Assembly (NCBI GenBank): GCA_020249925.1
Contig: JADCER010000012.1
Coordinates: 124,001-188,000 of the forward strand
From: Roseomonas sp.
GTDB taxonomy: Bacteria; Pseudomonadota; Alphaproteobacteria; Acetobacterales; Acetobacteraceae
Length of the DNA: 64,000 bases
Direction: 5' to 3'
How positions within the stretch are numbered: the stretch's first letter is position 1; each line of letters starts with the position of its first letter. The position numbers and the translations under genes were made by a program. Under the pieces are notes generated by a model. It was not told the origin of the DNA. It saw only the letters and a list, made by a program, of their open reading frames with translations, and did not search any database. Below are positions 1-10,151 of this stretch, piece after piece.

Positions 1-275
1 ATTTTCGGCATGATCTTCGCAAGCCACCACCAGCAGCCAATGCCCAGCACCACCATGCCAGCCCAGGTGCCGCCCTGTTGCACGCCGAGTGCTTCCAGCG
101 GCGCGCCGCCCCATTTCAGCGCAATGAAGCTGGAGGTGAGGATGGTTGCAGTCGGCCAGACATTTTCCCAGGTGCGATAGACCGGGGAACCTGGCGAATT
201 CATCCGGCGCAGGCTGACGCCAAGCTTCACCTGCTCGGCGTCCAGCATGGCCTTGAGACGTTCCAATTCACTCAC
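1..275 (-). CDS. small membrane protein, 3' part outside window (hypothetical)
   Basis: The frame begins with GTG at 275 and runs off the left edge, so only about 91 codons are seen. The start overlaps the TGA of yejF by four bases (GTGA), which suggests translational coupling and membership of the yej operon. The N-terminus is polar ([14 protein letters not shown]); two hydrophobic stretches follow (around TATILTSSFIALKW and MVVLGIGCWWWLAKIM), so this looks like a small inner-membrane protein. I do not recognise a family. An ATG inside the frame (AAG GCC ATG) is an alternative start. Confidence 0.55.
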   Translation of the reverse strand, partial: MSELERLKAMLDAEQVKLGVSLRRMNSPGSPVYRTWENVWPTATILTSSFIALKWGGAPLEALGVQQGGTWAGMVVLGIGCWWWLAKIMPK

Positions 276-1879
276 TGTAGGGTCGTTGCCTTTTCATTGC
301 TGGTCAGGTCGAAAGCGGCTGCCATCAATTGCCGCGTATAGGCTTGCTTGGGCGCCTGCACCAGCGCTGCGGCTTCACCTTCTTCCACCACAAGCCCATC
401 CTTCAGCACCGCAATGCGATGCGCCATGGCGCGCACCACGCGAAGATCATGAGAGATGAACACATAAGCCAGCCCATGGCGCGCTTGCAAATCACGCAGC
501 AAATCCACCACCTGCGCCTGTACGCTGACATCAAGCGCGCTGGTCGGTTCATCCAGCACCACAAGACTTGGCTTCAGCACCATGGCGCGCGCAATCGCGA
601 TGCGTTGGCGTTGACCGCCGGAGAATTCATGCGGGTAGCGTTCCGCCATGGCGGGGTCCAGGCCTACTTCGCGCAAGGCTTCTGCCACACGCGCCAATCG
701 TTCGGCGCGTGGCAGGCTGGCTTCATGCACTTCCAAGCCTTCGCCAATGATTTCCGCGACACTGAGGCGCGGTGACAGCGCGCCGAAAGGGTCTTGGAAG
801 ACAATCTGCATACGCCGCCGCCAAGGCCGCAGCGCGCGGGTGGAAAGCGCCTGCAAATCCTGCCCGGCAAAAACAATGCTGCCCTGGCTATCCGCCATGC
901 GGAGCAGCGCCAGGCCAAGCGTGGTCTTGCCGGAGCCGCTTTCACCCACCAGGCCAAGGGTTTCACCTGCGCGCAGTGACAGAGACACGCCATTCACCGC
1001 CTTCACTTCGGCTACCACACGGCGCAGCAGACCGCGGCGGATTGGGAAATGCACGCGGATATCGCGCGCTTCCATGGTGGTCGCGGCATCGGCGGGGATG
1101 GGCGCCGGCGCGCCGCGCGGTTCGGTGGCCAGCAGCATGCGCGTGTATTCGTGCTTTGGCGCGGCGAAAACCTCAGCGACCTTGCCCTGTTCCACCGCAT
1201 TGCCATCCTTCATCACCACCACGCGATCCGCATGGCGGCGCACGATGGAAAGATCATGCGTGATCAGCAGCATCGCCATGCCAAGGCGTTGCTTGAGTGA
1301 GGCGAGCAAATCCAGAATCTGCGCCTGGATGGTCACATCCAAAGCCGTGGTCGGTTCATCGGCGATCAGCAGCTTTGGATCGTTGGCGAGTGCGGCGGCA
1401 ATCATCACACGCTGGCGCTGCCCGCCGGAGAGCTGATGCGGATAGGCGCCAAGCCGCGCCTCGGCCTGCGGAAAGCCAGCCAGGCGCAGCAATTCAATCA
1501 CCCGCGCGCGCAAGGCAGGCCCCGAAAGCGCGCGATGGAGCGTAATGGCCTCAGCGATCTGACGCTCAATCGTGTGCAGGGGATTGAGCGAGGTCATGGG
1601 TTCCTGAAACACCATGCCGGCCACGCCGCCGCGCAAGTCGCGGAGTTGCCTGTCATCCGCGTCCAGCACAGAAACGCCATCCAAGATGATGGAACCCGCC
1701 GGGTTGCTGCCGGCGCTGGACAGCAGCCGCAGGCAGGAAAGCGCGGTGACGGATTTGCCGCTGCCGCTTTCACCGACCAAGGCAAGGGTCTCGCCGGGCT
1801 GCACGTCAAAGGAAACGCCGCGCACCACGTCACGTCCGCGAAAGGCGACCGACAAATCGCGCACCGAAAGCAGCGCCAT
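272..1879 (-). CDS. yejF: peptide ABC transporter, double ATPase subunit YejF
   Basis: A 535-aa protein with two tandem ABC ATPase domains that would power inner-membrane import of peptides. Domain 1 has Walker A GESGSGKS (about residues 36-43), signature LSGGQ and Walker B LLIADEP. Domain 2 has GESGSGKT (about residue 313), [14 protein letters not shown] and LVVLDEP. Fused double ATPases following YejE are characteristic of the YejABEF family (microcin C/oligopeptide importers). Its ATG shares one base with the yejE stop (TGATG). It is the last recognised gene of the operon. The substrate is inferred from the family; general oligopeptide uptake is the safe reading. Confidence 0.93.
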   Translation of the reverse strand: MALLSVRDLSVAFRGRDVVRGVSFDVQPGETLALVGESGSGKSVTALSCLRLLSSAGSNPAGSIILDGVSVLDADDRQLRDLRGGVAGMVFQEPMTSLNPLHTIERQIAEAITLHRALSGPALRARVIELLRLAGFPQAEARLGAYPHQLSGGQRQRVMIAAALANDPKLLIADEPTTALDVTIQAQILDLLASLKQRLGMAMLLITHDLSIVRRHADRVVVMKDGNAVEQGKVAEVFAAPKHEYTRMLLATEPRGAPAPIPADAATTMEARDIRVHFPIRRGLLRRVVAEVKAVNGVSLSLRAGETLGLVGESGSGKTTLGLALLRMADSQGSIVFAGQDLQALSTRALRPWRRRMQIVFQDPFGALSPRLSVAEIIGEGLEVHEASLPRAERLARVAEALREVGLDPAMAERYPHEFSGGQRQRIAIARAMVLKPSLVVLDEPTSALDVSVQAQVVDLLRDLQARHGLAYVFISHDLRVVRAMAHRIAVLKDGLVVEEGEAAALVQAPKQAYTRQLMAAAFDLTSNEKATTLQ

Positions 1880-2919
1880 CAGCCCTGCCCCCCGGGCAGC
1901 TTGCGCGGGTCAAAGGCGTCGCGCACCGCTTCACCGATAAAAATCAACAGCGTCAGCATGCCGCCCAGCACAAAGAAGCTGGTCAGCGCCAACCAGGGCG
2001 CGGTCAGATTATTCTTGCCCTGATTGACCAATTCCCCGAGCGAGGGCGAGCCCGGTGGCAGGCCAAACCCCAGAAAATCGAGCGAGGCCAGAACCGTGAC
2101 ACTTCCCGAGAGAATGAAGGGCAGAAAGGTGAGCGTCGCGACCATCGCATTGGGCAGGATATGGCGCTGCATGATGCGCGCATCGGAAACGCCCAAGGCC
2201 TTGGCGGCGCGCACATAATCGAAATTCCGCCCGCGGAGGAATTCAGCACGCACCACGCCAGTCAGATTCATCCAGGAAAACAGCAGCAGGAAAATCAATA
2301 GCACCCAGAAGCTCGGTTCGATCACGCTCGCCAGGATGATCAGCAGGAAAAGCTGCGGCATGCCGGACCAGATTTCGATAAAGCGCTGGAACAGCAAATC
2401 CGTGGTGCCGCCATAAAACCCCTGCACCGCGCCGGCGGCGATCCCGATGACGGAGCTGATGATGGTCAGCGCAAAACCGAACAGCACGGAAATGCGAAAG
2501 CCATAAATCACCCGTGCGAGCACATCCCGCGCCTGATCATCCGTGCCGAGCCAATTGCGTGCCGAAGGAGGTGCAGGCGCGGGGCGCCCCAAATCGCGCA
2601 CCACGCTGCGGTAGGAATAGGGGATCAGCGGCCAGATCAGCGTGGCACCTTTGGCCTCAATTTCTTCGCGAAAGCCGCGATCATGCCAATCGGCGAGTGT
2701 CGGCAAACCATCTTCGATAATGTCGCTTTCGGCGTAATCCACCAGCACTGGGGCATACCAGCGCCCATCAATGCGTGCCACGATGGGCCGGTCATTAGCC
2801 AGGAATTCAGCGAAAAGCGTAATGAAGAACAGCACGCCAAAAATGATCAGCGACCAATAGCCGCGCTTATTGGCGCGGAAATTCGCTAGTCGGCGTTGCG
2901 TCAGCGGCGAAAGCGTCAT
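1879..2919 (-). CDS. yejE: peptide ABC transporter permease YejE
   Basis: A 346-aa inner-membrane permease. The N-terminus ([20 protein letters not shown]) matches the YejE/DppC type: a cytoplasmic segment, TM1, then a large periplasmic loop with [11 protein letters not shown] before the BPD_transp_1 core. The EAA-type loop is seen at about residues 235-260 ([22 protein letters not shown]). Its start overlaps the yejB stop by four bases (ATGA) and its stop overlaps yejF. It should form the heterodimeric channel with YejB. Confidence 0.93.
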   Translation of the reverse strand: MTLSPLTQRRLANFRANKRGYWSLIIFGVLFFITLFAEFLANDRPIVARIDGRWYAPVLVDYAESDIIEDGLPTLADWHDRGFREEIEAKGATLIWPLIPYSYRSVVRDLGRPAPAPPSARNWLGTDDQARDVLARVIYGFRISVLFGFALTIISSVIGIAAGAVQGFYGGTTDLLFQRFIEIWSGMPQLFLLIILASVIEPSFWVLLIFLLLFSWMNLTGVVRAEFLRGRNFDYVRAAKALGVSDARIMQRHILPNAMVATLTFLPFILSGSVTVLASLDFLGFGLPPGSPSLGELVNQGKNNLTAPWLALTSFFVLGGMLTLLIFIGEAVRDAFDPRKLPGGQG

Positions 2920-4037
2920 CGCCGCGCCTCAAAATCAATGCGCGGGTCCACCAGCGTATAGGTGAAATCGCCGATGATCTGCATCACCAGCCCCATTAGG
3001 GTGAAGATGTAAAGTGTGGCGAACATCACCGGATAATCACGGCGAATGGCGCTTTCAAAACCAAGCAGGCCCAGCCCATCGAGTGAGAATACAATCTCCA
3101 CCAACAGCGCACCGGTGAACAAAATGCCGATGAAGGCTGCCGGAAAGCCCGCAATGATCAGCATCATGGCATTGCGGAAAATATGGCCATAAAGCACGCG
3201 GCTTTCGGACCCGCCCTTGGCGCGTGCGGTCAGCACATATTGCTTGCCGATCTCATCCAGAAAGGCGTTTTTCGTCAGCATGGTCAGCGTGGCAAAGCCG
3301 CCAATCACTAGCGCAATGGTGGGCAGCACCATGTGCCAGGCGTAATCCATGATGCGCGCGCCAAGTGACCAGGTCTCCGATGCCGGGCTATTCAGCCCGC
3401 GCAGCGGAAACCATTGAAAGAAGGAACCGCCAGCGAAAAACACCACCAGCACAATGGCGAACAGAAAGCCCGGTATGGCATAACCAATCAGCACCACCGC
3501 CGATGTCGCAACATCAAAGCGCGACCCATCACGCACGGCCTTGCGGATGCCAAGCGGGATGGAGATCAGATAGATCAGCAGCGTGGACCAAAGCCCGAGT
3601 GAAATGGACACCGGCATTTTTTCGATGATCAGGTCAATCACCGGCCGGTCGCGAAACAAAGATCGTCCGAAATCAAAAGTCAGATAGCCAAGGATCATTT
3701 CCTTGAAGCGGGTCGTCGCTGGCTTGTCGAACCCAAAGGCGCGTTCGATCTCAGCCACGATGGCGGGATCAAGCCCGCGCGCCCCACGATAAGTGCCAAC
3801 CGGGCCTTCGCCGCCACCCCCACCCATGCTGCGCTGTTCCAAGGCATTGGGCGTGCGGATTTCACCGCCGCCTTCGCCGGTGATGCGCCCCATGGTCTGG
3901 CCTTCGCCGCGCAGCTCCGCCAGCATTTGTTCAACCGGCCCGCCAGGGGCGAATTGCACCACGGCGAAATTGATCAGGATGATCCCGAACAGGGTCGGAA
4001 TCACCAGCAACAAGCGGCGAAGAAGGTAGGCTGCCAT
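2916..4037 (-). CDS. yejB: peptide ABC transporter permease YejB
   Basis: A 373-aa permease. I start it at ATG 4037 ([20 protein letters not shown]), two bases after the yejA stop; this places the conserved N-terminal TM helix at the start, and the longer reading from 4094 would overlap yejA. The insert with [20 protein letters not shown] after TM1 is typical of YejB rather than DppB. The C-terminus ([16 protein letters not shown]) is the family ending. It pairs with YejE in the membrane. Confidence 0.93.
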   Translation of the reverse strand: MAAYLLRRLLLVIPTLFGIILINFAVVQFAPGGPVEQMLAELRGEGQTMGRITGEGGGEIRTPNALEQRSMGGGGGEGPVGTYRGARGLDPAIVAEIERAFGFDKPATTRFKEMILGYLTFDFGRSLFRDRPVIDLIIEKMPVSISLGLWSTLLIYLISIPLGIRKAVRDGSRFDVATSAVVLIGYAIPGFLFAIVLVVFFAGGSFFQWFPLRGLNSPASETWSLGARIMDYAWHMVLPTIALVIGGFATLTMLTKNAFLDEIGKQYVLTARAKGGSESRVLYGHIFRNAMMLIIAGFPAAFIGILFTGALLVEIVFSLDGLGLLGFESAIRRDYPVMFATLYIFTLMGLVMQIIGDFTYTLVDPRIDFEARR

Positions 4038-4039
4038 CG

Positions 4040-5896
4040 CTACAGGTTGCGCCGGGCTTCCGCCAGCGCAGCGTCCCGCGCCGGGTCTATCCACCAGCCG
4101 CCGGGGAAGCCCAAGCCAAAGCGCGGCATGCTCGGCGGCAGGCCGAAGCGTTCCCAGAAGGCGATGCGGAAGCTGCGGCTATGCCAATGCGGGATCATGT
4201 AATTATGGTGCAGCAGCACGCGATCCAAGGCGCGGGTGCGCGCAATAAGCTCCGCCTGATTGGGTGCGGCGATCACCATTTCCACGAGTTCGTCAATCAC
4301 CGGGTCGCAAATGCCGGCGACGTTCTGGCTGCCATTTTCGCGCGCCTTGGCGCAGGTCCAGTAATCGCGCTGTTCATTGCCGGGGTGAAAACCCTGGCCG
4401 ATGCTGTCAATCGTCATGTCATAATCAAAGGCATCCACGCGCACCTGATATTGCGCAGGGTCCACAGTGCGCACGCGTGCCGATATGCCAAGCCGTTCCA
4501 GCCATTGCACATAGGGCAGCGCCACGCGTTCAAAGGTTGCCCCTTGCAGCAGGATTTCGAATTCAAAGCGCCGGCCTTCGGCATTCACCAGCCTGCGGTC
4601 CCGCACAATCCAGCCCGCTTCACGCAACAGTGCCAGCGCCCGGCGCAGCCCTTCGCGGTTATTGCCGGAACCATCGGTTTTCGGCAGGCGATATTCCTCA
4701 GTGAAAACGGGTTCCGGCACGCGGCCGCGATACTGGTTCAGGATTTCCAATTCGCGCCCTTCCGGCAGCCCGCGTGAGGCAAAATCCGAATTGGAGAAAT
4801 AACTCTCGGTCCGCGTATAGGCGCCGTAGAACAGGTTGATGTTCATCCATTCATAGTCGAACACTTCAATCAGCGCGCGGCGTACCCGCGCATCCTGAAA
4901 CAGGGGCCGGCGCAGATTGACGGCAAAGGCCTGCATGCCGGTTGGGATTTCGTGGCGAATTTCGCGCTTGGTCGCAAGACCACGGCGCGCGGCGGGAAAA
5001 TCGTAACCTGTCGCCCAATCGCGCGCGACATTTTCCGTGCGGAAATCGATCTGCCCGGCCTTGAAGGCTTCAAAGGCGACCGTGGTATCGCGGAAATATT
5101 CGTAGCGGATGGCATCGAAATTTGACATGCCGCGCGTGGTCGGCAGATCGCGCCCCCAGTAATCGGCAACGCGGCGCAGCACCACGGTGCGGTTCGGCTC
5201 AAAACGGTCAATACGATAGGCGCCAGACCCCAGCGGCAGATCAAGGCTCGGCCGCGTGAAATCGCGCCCTTCCCAGAAATGCCGCGGCAGGATGGACATT
5301 TCACCCATGATCATCGGCAATTCGCGATTTTCATTGGTGCGGAAACGATAGGTCACGCGCCGCGCATCTTCCGCCACCACTTCCGTCACATCCGCCCAAT
5401 AGGAACGGAAGAAAGGCCGGCCATTGGCGCGGAGTGTATTGAAGGTGAAGACCACATCCTCGGCGGTGATCGGCCTGCCATCATGCCAGCGCGCCCCTTC
5501 GCGCAATTCAAACGTCACACCGCGGCGATCCGCCGGCAATTCGATGATGCGCGCCAGATGGCCGTATTGGGACAATGGCTCATCCAGATTGCGCGCCAGC
5601 AGCGTGTCATAAATCAGGTTGCTGCCAACGGCCGGTGTGCCACGCAGGATGAAGGGGTTGAAACTGTCAAAGGACCCGATGGCGGTCAGCGTGATCTCAC
5701 CGCCCTTTGGCGCATTCGGGTTCACCCAGGGCCAATGGGTGAAATCCGCGGGCAAAGCGGGTTCACCCAGCAGCGCCATGGCATGGGTGCGCACCACCTG
5801 ACCGGGCCTGTCACCCCCGGCAGGCATGGCGGCGCGGGCCGCTTGGGGCAGGCTGGCAAGGGCGGCGCCAAGCGCCAGAAGGTCACGACGTTGCAT
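4040..5896 (-). CDS. yejA: periplasmic peptide-binding protein YejA
   Basis: An SBP_bac_5 family solute-binding protein of about 618 aa, first gene of yejABEF. I prefer ATG 5896 ([20 protein letters not shown]), which gives a Tat-like RRDLLALG signal and an AxA cleavage site; an upstream start at 5932 adds a non-signal extension. Family features include [28 protein letters not shown] and the late GYDYDMTID-like stretch ([15 protein letters not shown]). It would capture peptides in the periplasm and pass them to YejBE. Confidence 0.9.
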   Translation of the reverse strand: MQRRDLLALGAALASLPQAARAAMPAGGDRPGQVVRTHAMALLGEPALPADFTHWPWVNPNAPKGGEITLTAIGSFDSFNPFILRGTPAVGSNLIYDTLLARNLDEPLSQYGHLARIIELPADRRGVTFELREGARWHDGRPITAEDVVFTFNTLRANGRPFFRSYWADVTEVVAEDARRVTYRFRTNENRELPMIMGEMSILPRHFWEGRDFTRPSLDLPLGSGAYRIDRFEPNRTVVLRRVADYWGRDLPTTRGMSNFDAIRYEYFRDTTVAFEAFKAGQIDFRTENVARDWATGYDFPAARRGLATKREIRHEIPTGMQAFAVNLRRPLFQDARVRRALIEVFDYEWMNINLFYGAYTRTESYFSNSDFASRGLPEGRELEILNQYRGRVPEPVFTEEYRLPKTDGSGNNREGLRRALALLREAGWIVRDRRLVNAEGRRFEFEILLQGATFERVALPYVQWLERLGISARVRTVDPAQYQVRVDAFDYDMTIDSIGQGFHPGNEQRDYWTCAKARENGSQNVAGICDPVIDELVEMVIAAPNQAELIARTRALDRVLLHHNYMIPHWHSRSFRIAFWERFGLPPSMPRFGLGFPGGWWIDPARDAALAEARRNL

Positions 5897-5944
5897 GGGC
5901 TTCAGGATGGGGTTTCGCGGCGCCCGCGGCAATGGCGCAGCGTT

Positions 5945-6700
5945 TCAGCTTTGCAAAAGGTGAACCGCTTCCGCCAGCAGCCTGGGGTCACCCAGCGCGA
6001 TCACGCGCCCATCGCTGCCCGGATGCAGCGTCTGGCCGGCCCAATCGGTCACACGCCCGCCCGCCCCTTCAATCACCGGCACCAGGGCGGCCCAATCCCA
6101 GATTTTCAGATCGCTTTCCGCCACAACATCAATCAGGCCAAGCGCCACCAGGCCATAGGCGTAGCAATCCCCCCCCCAGGTGACGCGCCGCGCGCCCTGG
6201 CGCAGCCGGTCAAAGCCTGGGCGATTGGTGGCGGAGAACATATCGGGGCTGGTGCAGGAAAGCTCGGCCTCGGCCAGGGTGGGGCAGGGGCGGCAGCGGG
6301 CCGTGCCGGCAAAGGGGCCGGAAAACCGCGTGGGCTGGCCCGCCACGCCCAGCCAACGTTCGCCGGTGATGGGCTGATCAATCAGGCCAAGCACCGGCTT
6401 GCCACGATGCAGCAGCCCAAGCAGGCTGCCAAAAATTGGCCGGCCGGTGACAAAGGCGCGGGTGCCATCAATCGGGTCCAGCACCCAAACCCATTCGGCA
6501 TCCGGGCGTTCTTCGCCATGTTCTTCGCCGATCACGCCATGATCGGGCAGGGTTTCGGCCAAAAGGGCGCGAATCGCTTCCTCGGCCTCACGGTCCGCGC
6601 GGGTCACGGGGCTGGCATCGCCCTTGGCTTCCACCAGCAGGGCGGAACGAAACAGCGGCCGGATCACGGTCGCTGCCCGATCAGCGGCGGCTTCCGCCAC
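5945..6700 (-). CDS. hisN: inositol-monophosphatase family protein, probable histidinol-phosphatase
   Basis: A 251-aa Mg-dependent phosphatase. Metal-binding motifs are GEEHGEE (about residue 58), DPIDGT (about 73) and WDWAAL near the C-terminus. The relatively short form and DPIDGTRAF wording fit HisN, which dephosphorylates histidinol phosphate in histidine synthesis; inositol phosphatase or CysQ remain alternatives. The start is uncertain: GTG at 6700 is used here, but in-frame codons continue up to a CTG at 6724 that overlaps the cytochrome c stop, giving IPQDFIAVAEAA, which resembles the family N-terminus. Confidence 0.8.
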   Translation of the reverse strand: MAEAAADRAATVIRPLFRSALLVEAKGDASPVTRADREAEEAIRALLAETLPDHGVIGEEHGEERPDAEWVWVLDPIDGTRAFVTGRPIFGSLLGLLHRGKPVLGLIDQPITGERWLGVAGQPTRFSGPFAGTARCRPCPTLAEAELSCTSPDMFSATNRPGFDRLRQGARRVTWGGDCYAYGLVALGLIDVVAESDLKIWDWAALVPVIEGAGGRVTDWAGQTLHPGSDGRVIALGDPRLLAEAVHLLQS

Positions 6701-6720
6701 CGCGATGAAGTCTTGCGGGA

Positions 6721-7260
6721 TCAGGGCGCAGGCGCGTTCGGCGAAATCGAACGCAGATAGGCGATCAAATCCGCGCGGTTCTGCACGCTGGCAAGCCCGG
6801 CATAGGACATGCGATTGCCCGGCGCATAGGCGCGCGGATTGGCGAGCCAGGCGTTCATATCCTCATAGTTCCAGACCTTATTGGCCATGGCACGCAGCGC
6901 GGCGGAGTAGTTGAAGCCATCAATATGGGCGTGCTTGGCGCCAATAATGCCATAGAGGTTCGGGCCAACGCCGGAACGCCCGCCTTCATTGAAGCTATGG
7001 CAGGAAGCGCATTGGCGCTGCGCAATTTGCTGTCCGGACTGCACATTGGCGGCCGCAAGCAGCGGTGAGATGGGATCAAGCGCCGGGGCGGCCGGGGCTG
7101 CGGCCACCGGGGCGGCGGCAGGCTCACCGATTTGAATGGCGGCTTGCTTCGGCGTTGTCGGGTGCACGACCAGGCGGCCAACAAGGCCCGCCATGCCGAA
7201 GGTCACACCTGCCGTCAGGATGGCAGCGAAAATCTTGTTCAGTTCAAGACTGTTACTCAT
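6721..7260 (-). CDS. membrane-anchored cytochrome c
   Basis: A 179-aa class I cytochrome c of the CycM/c550 type. It has an N-terminal TM anchor (KIFAAILTAGVTFGMAGLVG), an Ala/Pro-rich periplasmic linker (about residues 46-65), one haem motif CASCH (residues 84-88) and a probable Met ligand in NRMSYAG (about 149). It should carry electrons to a terminal oxidase at the periplasmic face. ATG 7260 gives the short N-terminus usual for the family; an in-frame upstream start at 7314 adds 18 unsupported residues. It is divergent from kdsB. Confidence 0.88.
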   Translation of the reverse strand: MSNSLELNKIFAAILTAGVTFGMAGLVGRLVVHPTTPKQAAIQIGEPAAAPVAAAPAAPALDPISPLLAAANVQSGQQIAQRQCASCHSFNEGGRSGVGPNLYGIIGAKHAHIDGFNYSAALRAMANKVWNYEDMNAWLANPRAYAPGNRMSYAGLASVQNRADLIAYLRSISPNAPAP

Positions 7261-7382
7261 GGCCAAGCTCTTCCTCACACCGGGCGCTGCCAGCCGGTTT
7301 GCACCCGGGGACACGCTTCTTTAGAACGCCGGGAACATATAGATCACCCACCCCGCCGACAAGGCGGCCGGAGCCCTTTTCC

Positions 7383-8114
7383 TTGCGTCCTATCCTTGTC
7401 ATCCCTGCCCGCATGGCCGCGACCCGCCTGCCTGGCAAGCCGCTGGCCGATATTCATGGCCGCCCCATGATCGCCCATGTGCTGGACCGCGCCCGGGAAG
7501 CGGGGATCGGCCCCTTGGCCGTTGCCTGCGCTGAGGAAGAAATCGCCGAAGCCGCCCGCGCCGCCGGGGCGCAAGCCGTGGTGGTGGCGGATGATGTGCC
7601 ATCCGGCACAGACCGTGTGCAGCGCGCCATGAAGGCTTTGGACCCAGACAGCGACTATGATGTGGTGGTCAATCTGCAGGGCGATTTCCCGACCATCCGA
7701 CCTGAGACGCTGCGCGCCGTGCTGGCGCCGCTCGAAGACCCTTCGGTGGATATCGGCACGCTGGTTTGCCCCATCGCAGATGAGGTTGAAGCGCGCACCG
7801 ATTCCTTCGTGAAATGCGCCTGCGCCTTCACGGGCGATGCCATGGTGGCGCCGGCGCTTTACTTCTCCCGCCTGCCGATCCCCTGGGGGGAGGGGCCGCG
7901 CTGGCATCATATTGGTGTCTATGCCTATCGCCGCGCTGCGCTTGACCGCTTTGTGACCCTGCCGGCCAGCCCGCTTGAGCTGCGCGAAAAGCTGGAACAG
8001 CTCCGTGCCCTGGAAGCGGGCATGAAAATCAGCGCCGCACGGGTGGAACACGGCCCCTTTGGCGTGGATACGCCCGAAGATCTTGAACGCGCCCGCGCCC
8101 TTTTGGCCCCCTGA
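7383..8114 (+). CDS. kdsB: 3-deoxy-manno-octulosonate cytidylyltransferase
   Basis: A 243-aa CMP-Kdo synthetase that activates Kdo for lipopolysaccharide core assembly in the cytosol. Recognisable parts are PILVIPARMAATRLPGKPL at the N-terminus, VNLQGDFP in the middle and GVDTPEDLERA at the end. The conserved protein begins right after a TTG at 7383, so I choose this rare start; the open frame upstream is not conserved-looking. pheA follows after 11 bases, suggesting co-transcription. Confidence 0.93.
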   Translation: MRPILVIPARMAATRLPGKPLADIHGRPMIAHVLDRAREAGIGPLAVACAEEEIAEAARAAGAQAVVVADDVPSGTDRVQRAMKALDPDSDYDVVVNLQGDFPTIRPETLRAVLAPLEDPSVDIGTLVCPIADEVEARTDSFVKCACAFTGDAMVAPALYFSRLPIPWGEGPRWHHIGVYAYRRAALDRFVTLPASPLELREKLEQLRALEAGMKISAARVEHGPFGVDTPEDLERARALLAP

Positions 8115-8125
8115 AGGATTGAACC

Positions 8126-8983
8126 ATGTCTGCCCATCGCATTGCCTTCCAGGGCGTACTCGGCGCCTATTCTGATCTCGCCTGCCGCGCTGCCTATCCG
8201 GGCGCGCAAACCCTGCCTTGCCCTTCCTTTGAAGCCGCCATGGCGGCGCTGCGCGATGGGCAATGCGATCTGGCCATGCTGCCGTGTGAGAACTCCTTGG
8301 CCGGCCGCGTGCCGGATATTCACCGCATGCTGCCCGATTCCGGGCTTTTCGTGGTGGGCGAGCATTTCCAGCGCGTGGAACACTGCCTGCTGGCCCCCAA
8401 GGGCGCGAGCCTTGCCACCTTGAAGCGCGCCCATAGCCACCCGGTTGCGCTTGGCCAGGTGCTGCGCCTGCTGAAGGACATGAACCTGACCCCGGTGATC
8501 GAGGCCGATACGGCGGGTGCGGCGGCGTTGATTGCCGAACGCGGCGGCGTGGAAGATGCCGCCATTGCCAGCGAATTGGCCGCCGAAATCTATGGGCTGG
8601 AAGTGCTGAAGCGGAATGTGGAGGATGAAGCGCATAACACCACGCGCTTTTATGTGATGTCCCGCGAACGGTCCGACCCGCCCGTGGATGCGCCCAATGT
8701 GGTGACGACCTTCGTCTTTCAGGTCCGCTCCATCCCGGCGGCGCTCTATAAGGCGTTGGGCGGCTTTGCCACCAATGGGATCAATATGACCAAGCTGGAA
8801 AGCTACATGGTCGGCGGTCGCTTCGCCGCGACGCAATTCCTGTGCGATGTGGATGGTCATCCGGATCAGCCGGCACTGCGCCGCGCTTTTGAGGAGCTGC
8901 GGTTTTTCTCCTCCTCCATGAAAATCCTGGGGGCTTATCGCGCGCATCCCTATCGGCTGGAGCAATCCATTCCGGCGGAATGA
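8126..8983 (+). CDS. pheA: prephenate dehydratase
   Basis: A 285-aa monofunctional prephenate dehydratase converting prephenate to phenylpyruvate for phenylalanine synthesis. The PDT domain contains IAFQGVLGAYSD, LPCENSLAGRV and the catalytic Thr motif NTTRF (about residue 171). A C-terminal ACT domain (about 190-275, with GINMTKLESY) is the expected phenylalanine feedback site. There is no chorismate mutase domain, as usual for alphaproteobacteria. Confidence 0.94.
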   Translation: MSAHRIAFQGVLGAYSDLACRAAYPGAQTLPCPSFEAAMAALRDGQCDLAMLPCENSLAGRVPDIHRMLPDSGLFVVGEHFQRVEHCLLAPKGASLATLKRAHSHPVALGQVLRLLKDMNLTPVIEADTAGAAALIAERGGVEDAAIASELAAEIYGLEVLKRNVEDEAHNTTRFYVMSRERSDPPVDAPNVVTTFVFQVRSIPAALYKALGGFATNGINMTKLESYMVGGRFAATQFLCDVDGHPDQPALRRAFEELRFFSSSMKILGAYRAHPYRLEQSIPAE

Positions 8984-9044
8984 GGGTGGCTGCCTTGCGA
9001 AAGCCCTTCCCCCAGGGCCTTGGCCGGGCTAGAAGCGTTGTTGG

Positions 9045-9121
9045 GGACCCGTAGCTCAGCTGGATAGAGCGTTGCCCTCCGAAGGCAAAGGTCGTACGTT
9101 CGAATCGTATCGGGTCCGCCA
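9045..9121 (+). tRNA. tRNA-Arg (anticodon CCG)
   Basis: A 77-nt cloverleaf. The acceptor arms GGACCCG (9045-9051) and CGGGTCC (9111-9117) pair fully. The anticodon stem TTGCC/GGCAA encloses the loop CTCCGAA with anticodon CCG. The T-loop is TTCGAAT. The discriminator G and an encoded CCA end at 9121. It reads CGG arginine codons. Confidence 0.95.
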
Positions 9122-9224
9122 TTATCTCAAAGAATTGTTATTCTGATCGCGGGTGCTTGCGGTCGTTTGGGCGATAGATCGGCATCACCGCGCCAAGGCC
9201 ATGGTTCAGAAAGACAGGTGCGCC

Positions 9225-9437
9225 ATGACAGGGCTTGATAACAGCGCGCGCTTCGCCGATCCCGATGCGGCCTATCGCGCCATTATTGAAGCGCATCGCG
9301 GCCTGACGGAAAGCGAAAGCGCTGATCTGAATGCGGCGTTGGTGCTGATTCTCGCCAATCAAATTGGTGATATGGATGTATTGCGCGAAGCCCTGGCGCT
9401 GGCACGCGCGACAATTCCCCAAAGCCCAAAGGCATAA
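9225..9437 (+). CDS. DUF2783 domain-containing small protein
   Basis: A 70-aa acidic helical protein. The sequence around AYRAIIEAHRGLTESESADLN and LVLILANQIGD matches what I recall of DUF2783, short proteins found beside MBL-fold or oxidoreductase genes in alphaproteobacteria. ATG 9225 is chosen; an earlier in-frame start (9153) would extend close to the tRNA. It lies 66 bases before the MBL-fold hydrolase and may share its transcript. Function unknown. Confidence 0.7.
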   Translation: MTGLDNSARFADPDAAYRAIIEAHRGLTESESADLNAALVLILANQIGDMDVLREALALARATIPQSPKA

Positions 9438-9503
9438 GGCGCCGCGCTGGAAAGGCCGCGCTTGCGGCTTTACCTTTGGGGCCATTCAGGCCAGCCTTGG
9501 CCC

Positions 9504-10151
9504 ATGACCCTTGCCGCCGCCATCATCCCCGTCACTCCCTTTCAGCAAAACTGCGCCCTGATCTGGGATCAGGATACCAAGCGCGGCGTGGTGATAGACC
9601 CGGGCGGCGATGTCGCAGAAATCGAAGGCGCCATCGCCCAAGCCGGCATCACCATTGACCGCATCCTGTTGACGCATGGCCATATGGATCATGCGGGAGG
9701 CGCGGCGGAATTGGCGGAAGCGCTGGGAAACATCCCCATTGAAGGCCCGCATCGCGCCGATGCCTTCCTGCTGGAAGGCCTGGTGGAACAGGGCGCCAAA
9801 TACGGGCTGCAATGCCGCGCCGTTACGCCCAATCGCTGGCTTGACGAAGGTGAGACGGTGGAGATCGCCGGCATCGCTTTTGCTGTGCTGCACTGCCCGG
9901 GTCATACGCCAGGGCATGTGGTTTTCGTGAATGCAGAGATGGGCATCGCGATTGTGGGCGATGTGCTGTTTCAGGGCTCCATCGGGCGCACTGATTTTCC
10001 CTATGGCGATACGGCGGCCTTGCTGCATGCCATTCGCACAAAGCTGTTTCCGCTGGGTGATCACATCCAATTCCTTTGCGGGCATGGCCCGGCTTCCAGC
10101 TTTGGCGCGGAACGGCAGAGCAATCCCTTCGTCGGAGAAAACGCACGATGA
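9504..10151 (+). CDS. MBL-fold metallo-hydrolase (glyoxalase II-like)
   Basis: A 215-aa metallo-beta-lactamase-fold enzyme. The metal motif HGHMDHAGG lies near residue 55, a further His in HCPGHTPGHV at about residue 130, and the metal Asp in GDVLFQGSIGRTDFP. This is the YcbL/glyoxalase-II-like pattern of thioester hydrolases; the exact substrate is not evident. ATG 9504 is the sensible start. Its stop overlaps the next gene by four bases (ATGA), so the two are translationally coupled. Confidence 0.85.
   Translation: MTLAAAIIPVTPFQQNCALIWDQDTKRGVVIDPGGDVAEIEGAIAQAGITIDRILLTHGHMDHAGGAAELAEALGNIPIEGPHRADAFLLEGLVEQGAKYGLQCRAVTPNRWLDEGETVEIAGIAFAVLHCPGHTPGHVVFVNAEMGIAIVGDVLFQGSIGRTDFPYGDTAALLHAIRTKLFPLGDHIQFLCGHGPASSFGAERQSNPFVGENAR

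Noticed and set aside
5279-6760. 493-codon open frame on the plus strand opposite yejA and hisN
   Set aside because: It lies antisense to two conserved genes and its composition (Arg, Gln, His, Ala rich) reflects the opposite strand's codon bias.
7065-7382. In-frame upstream extension of kdsB
   Set aside because: KdsB proteins begin close to the ILVIPAR strand, and the extension overlaps the divergent cytochrome c gene.
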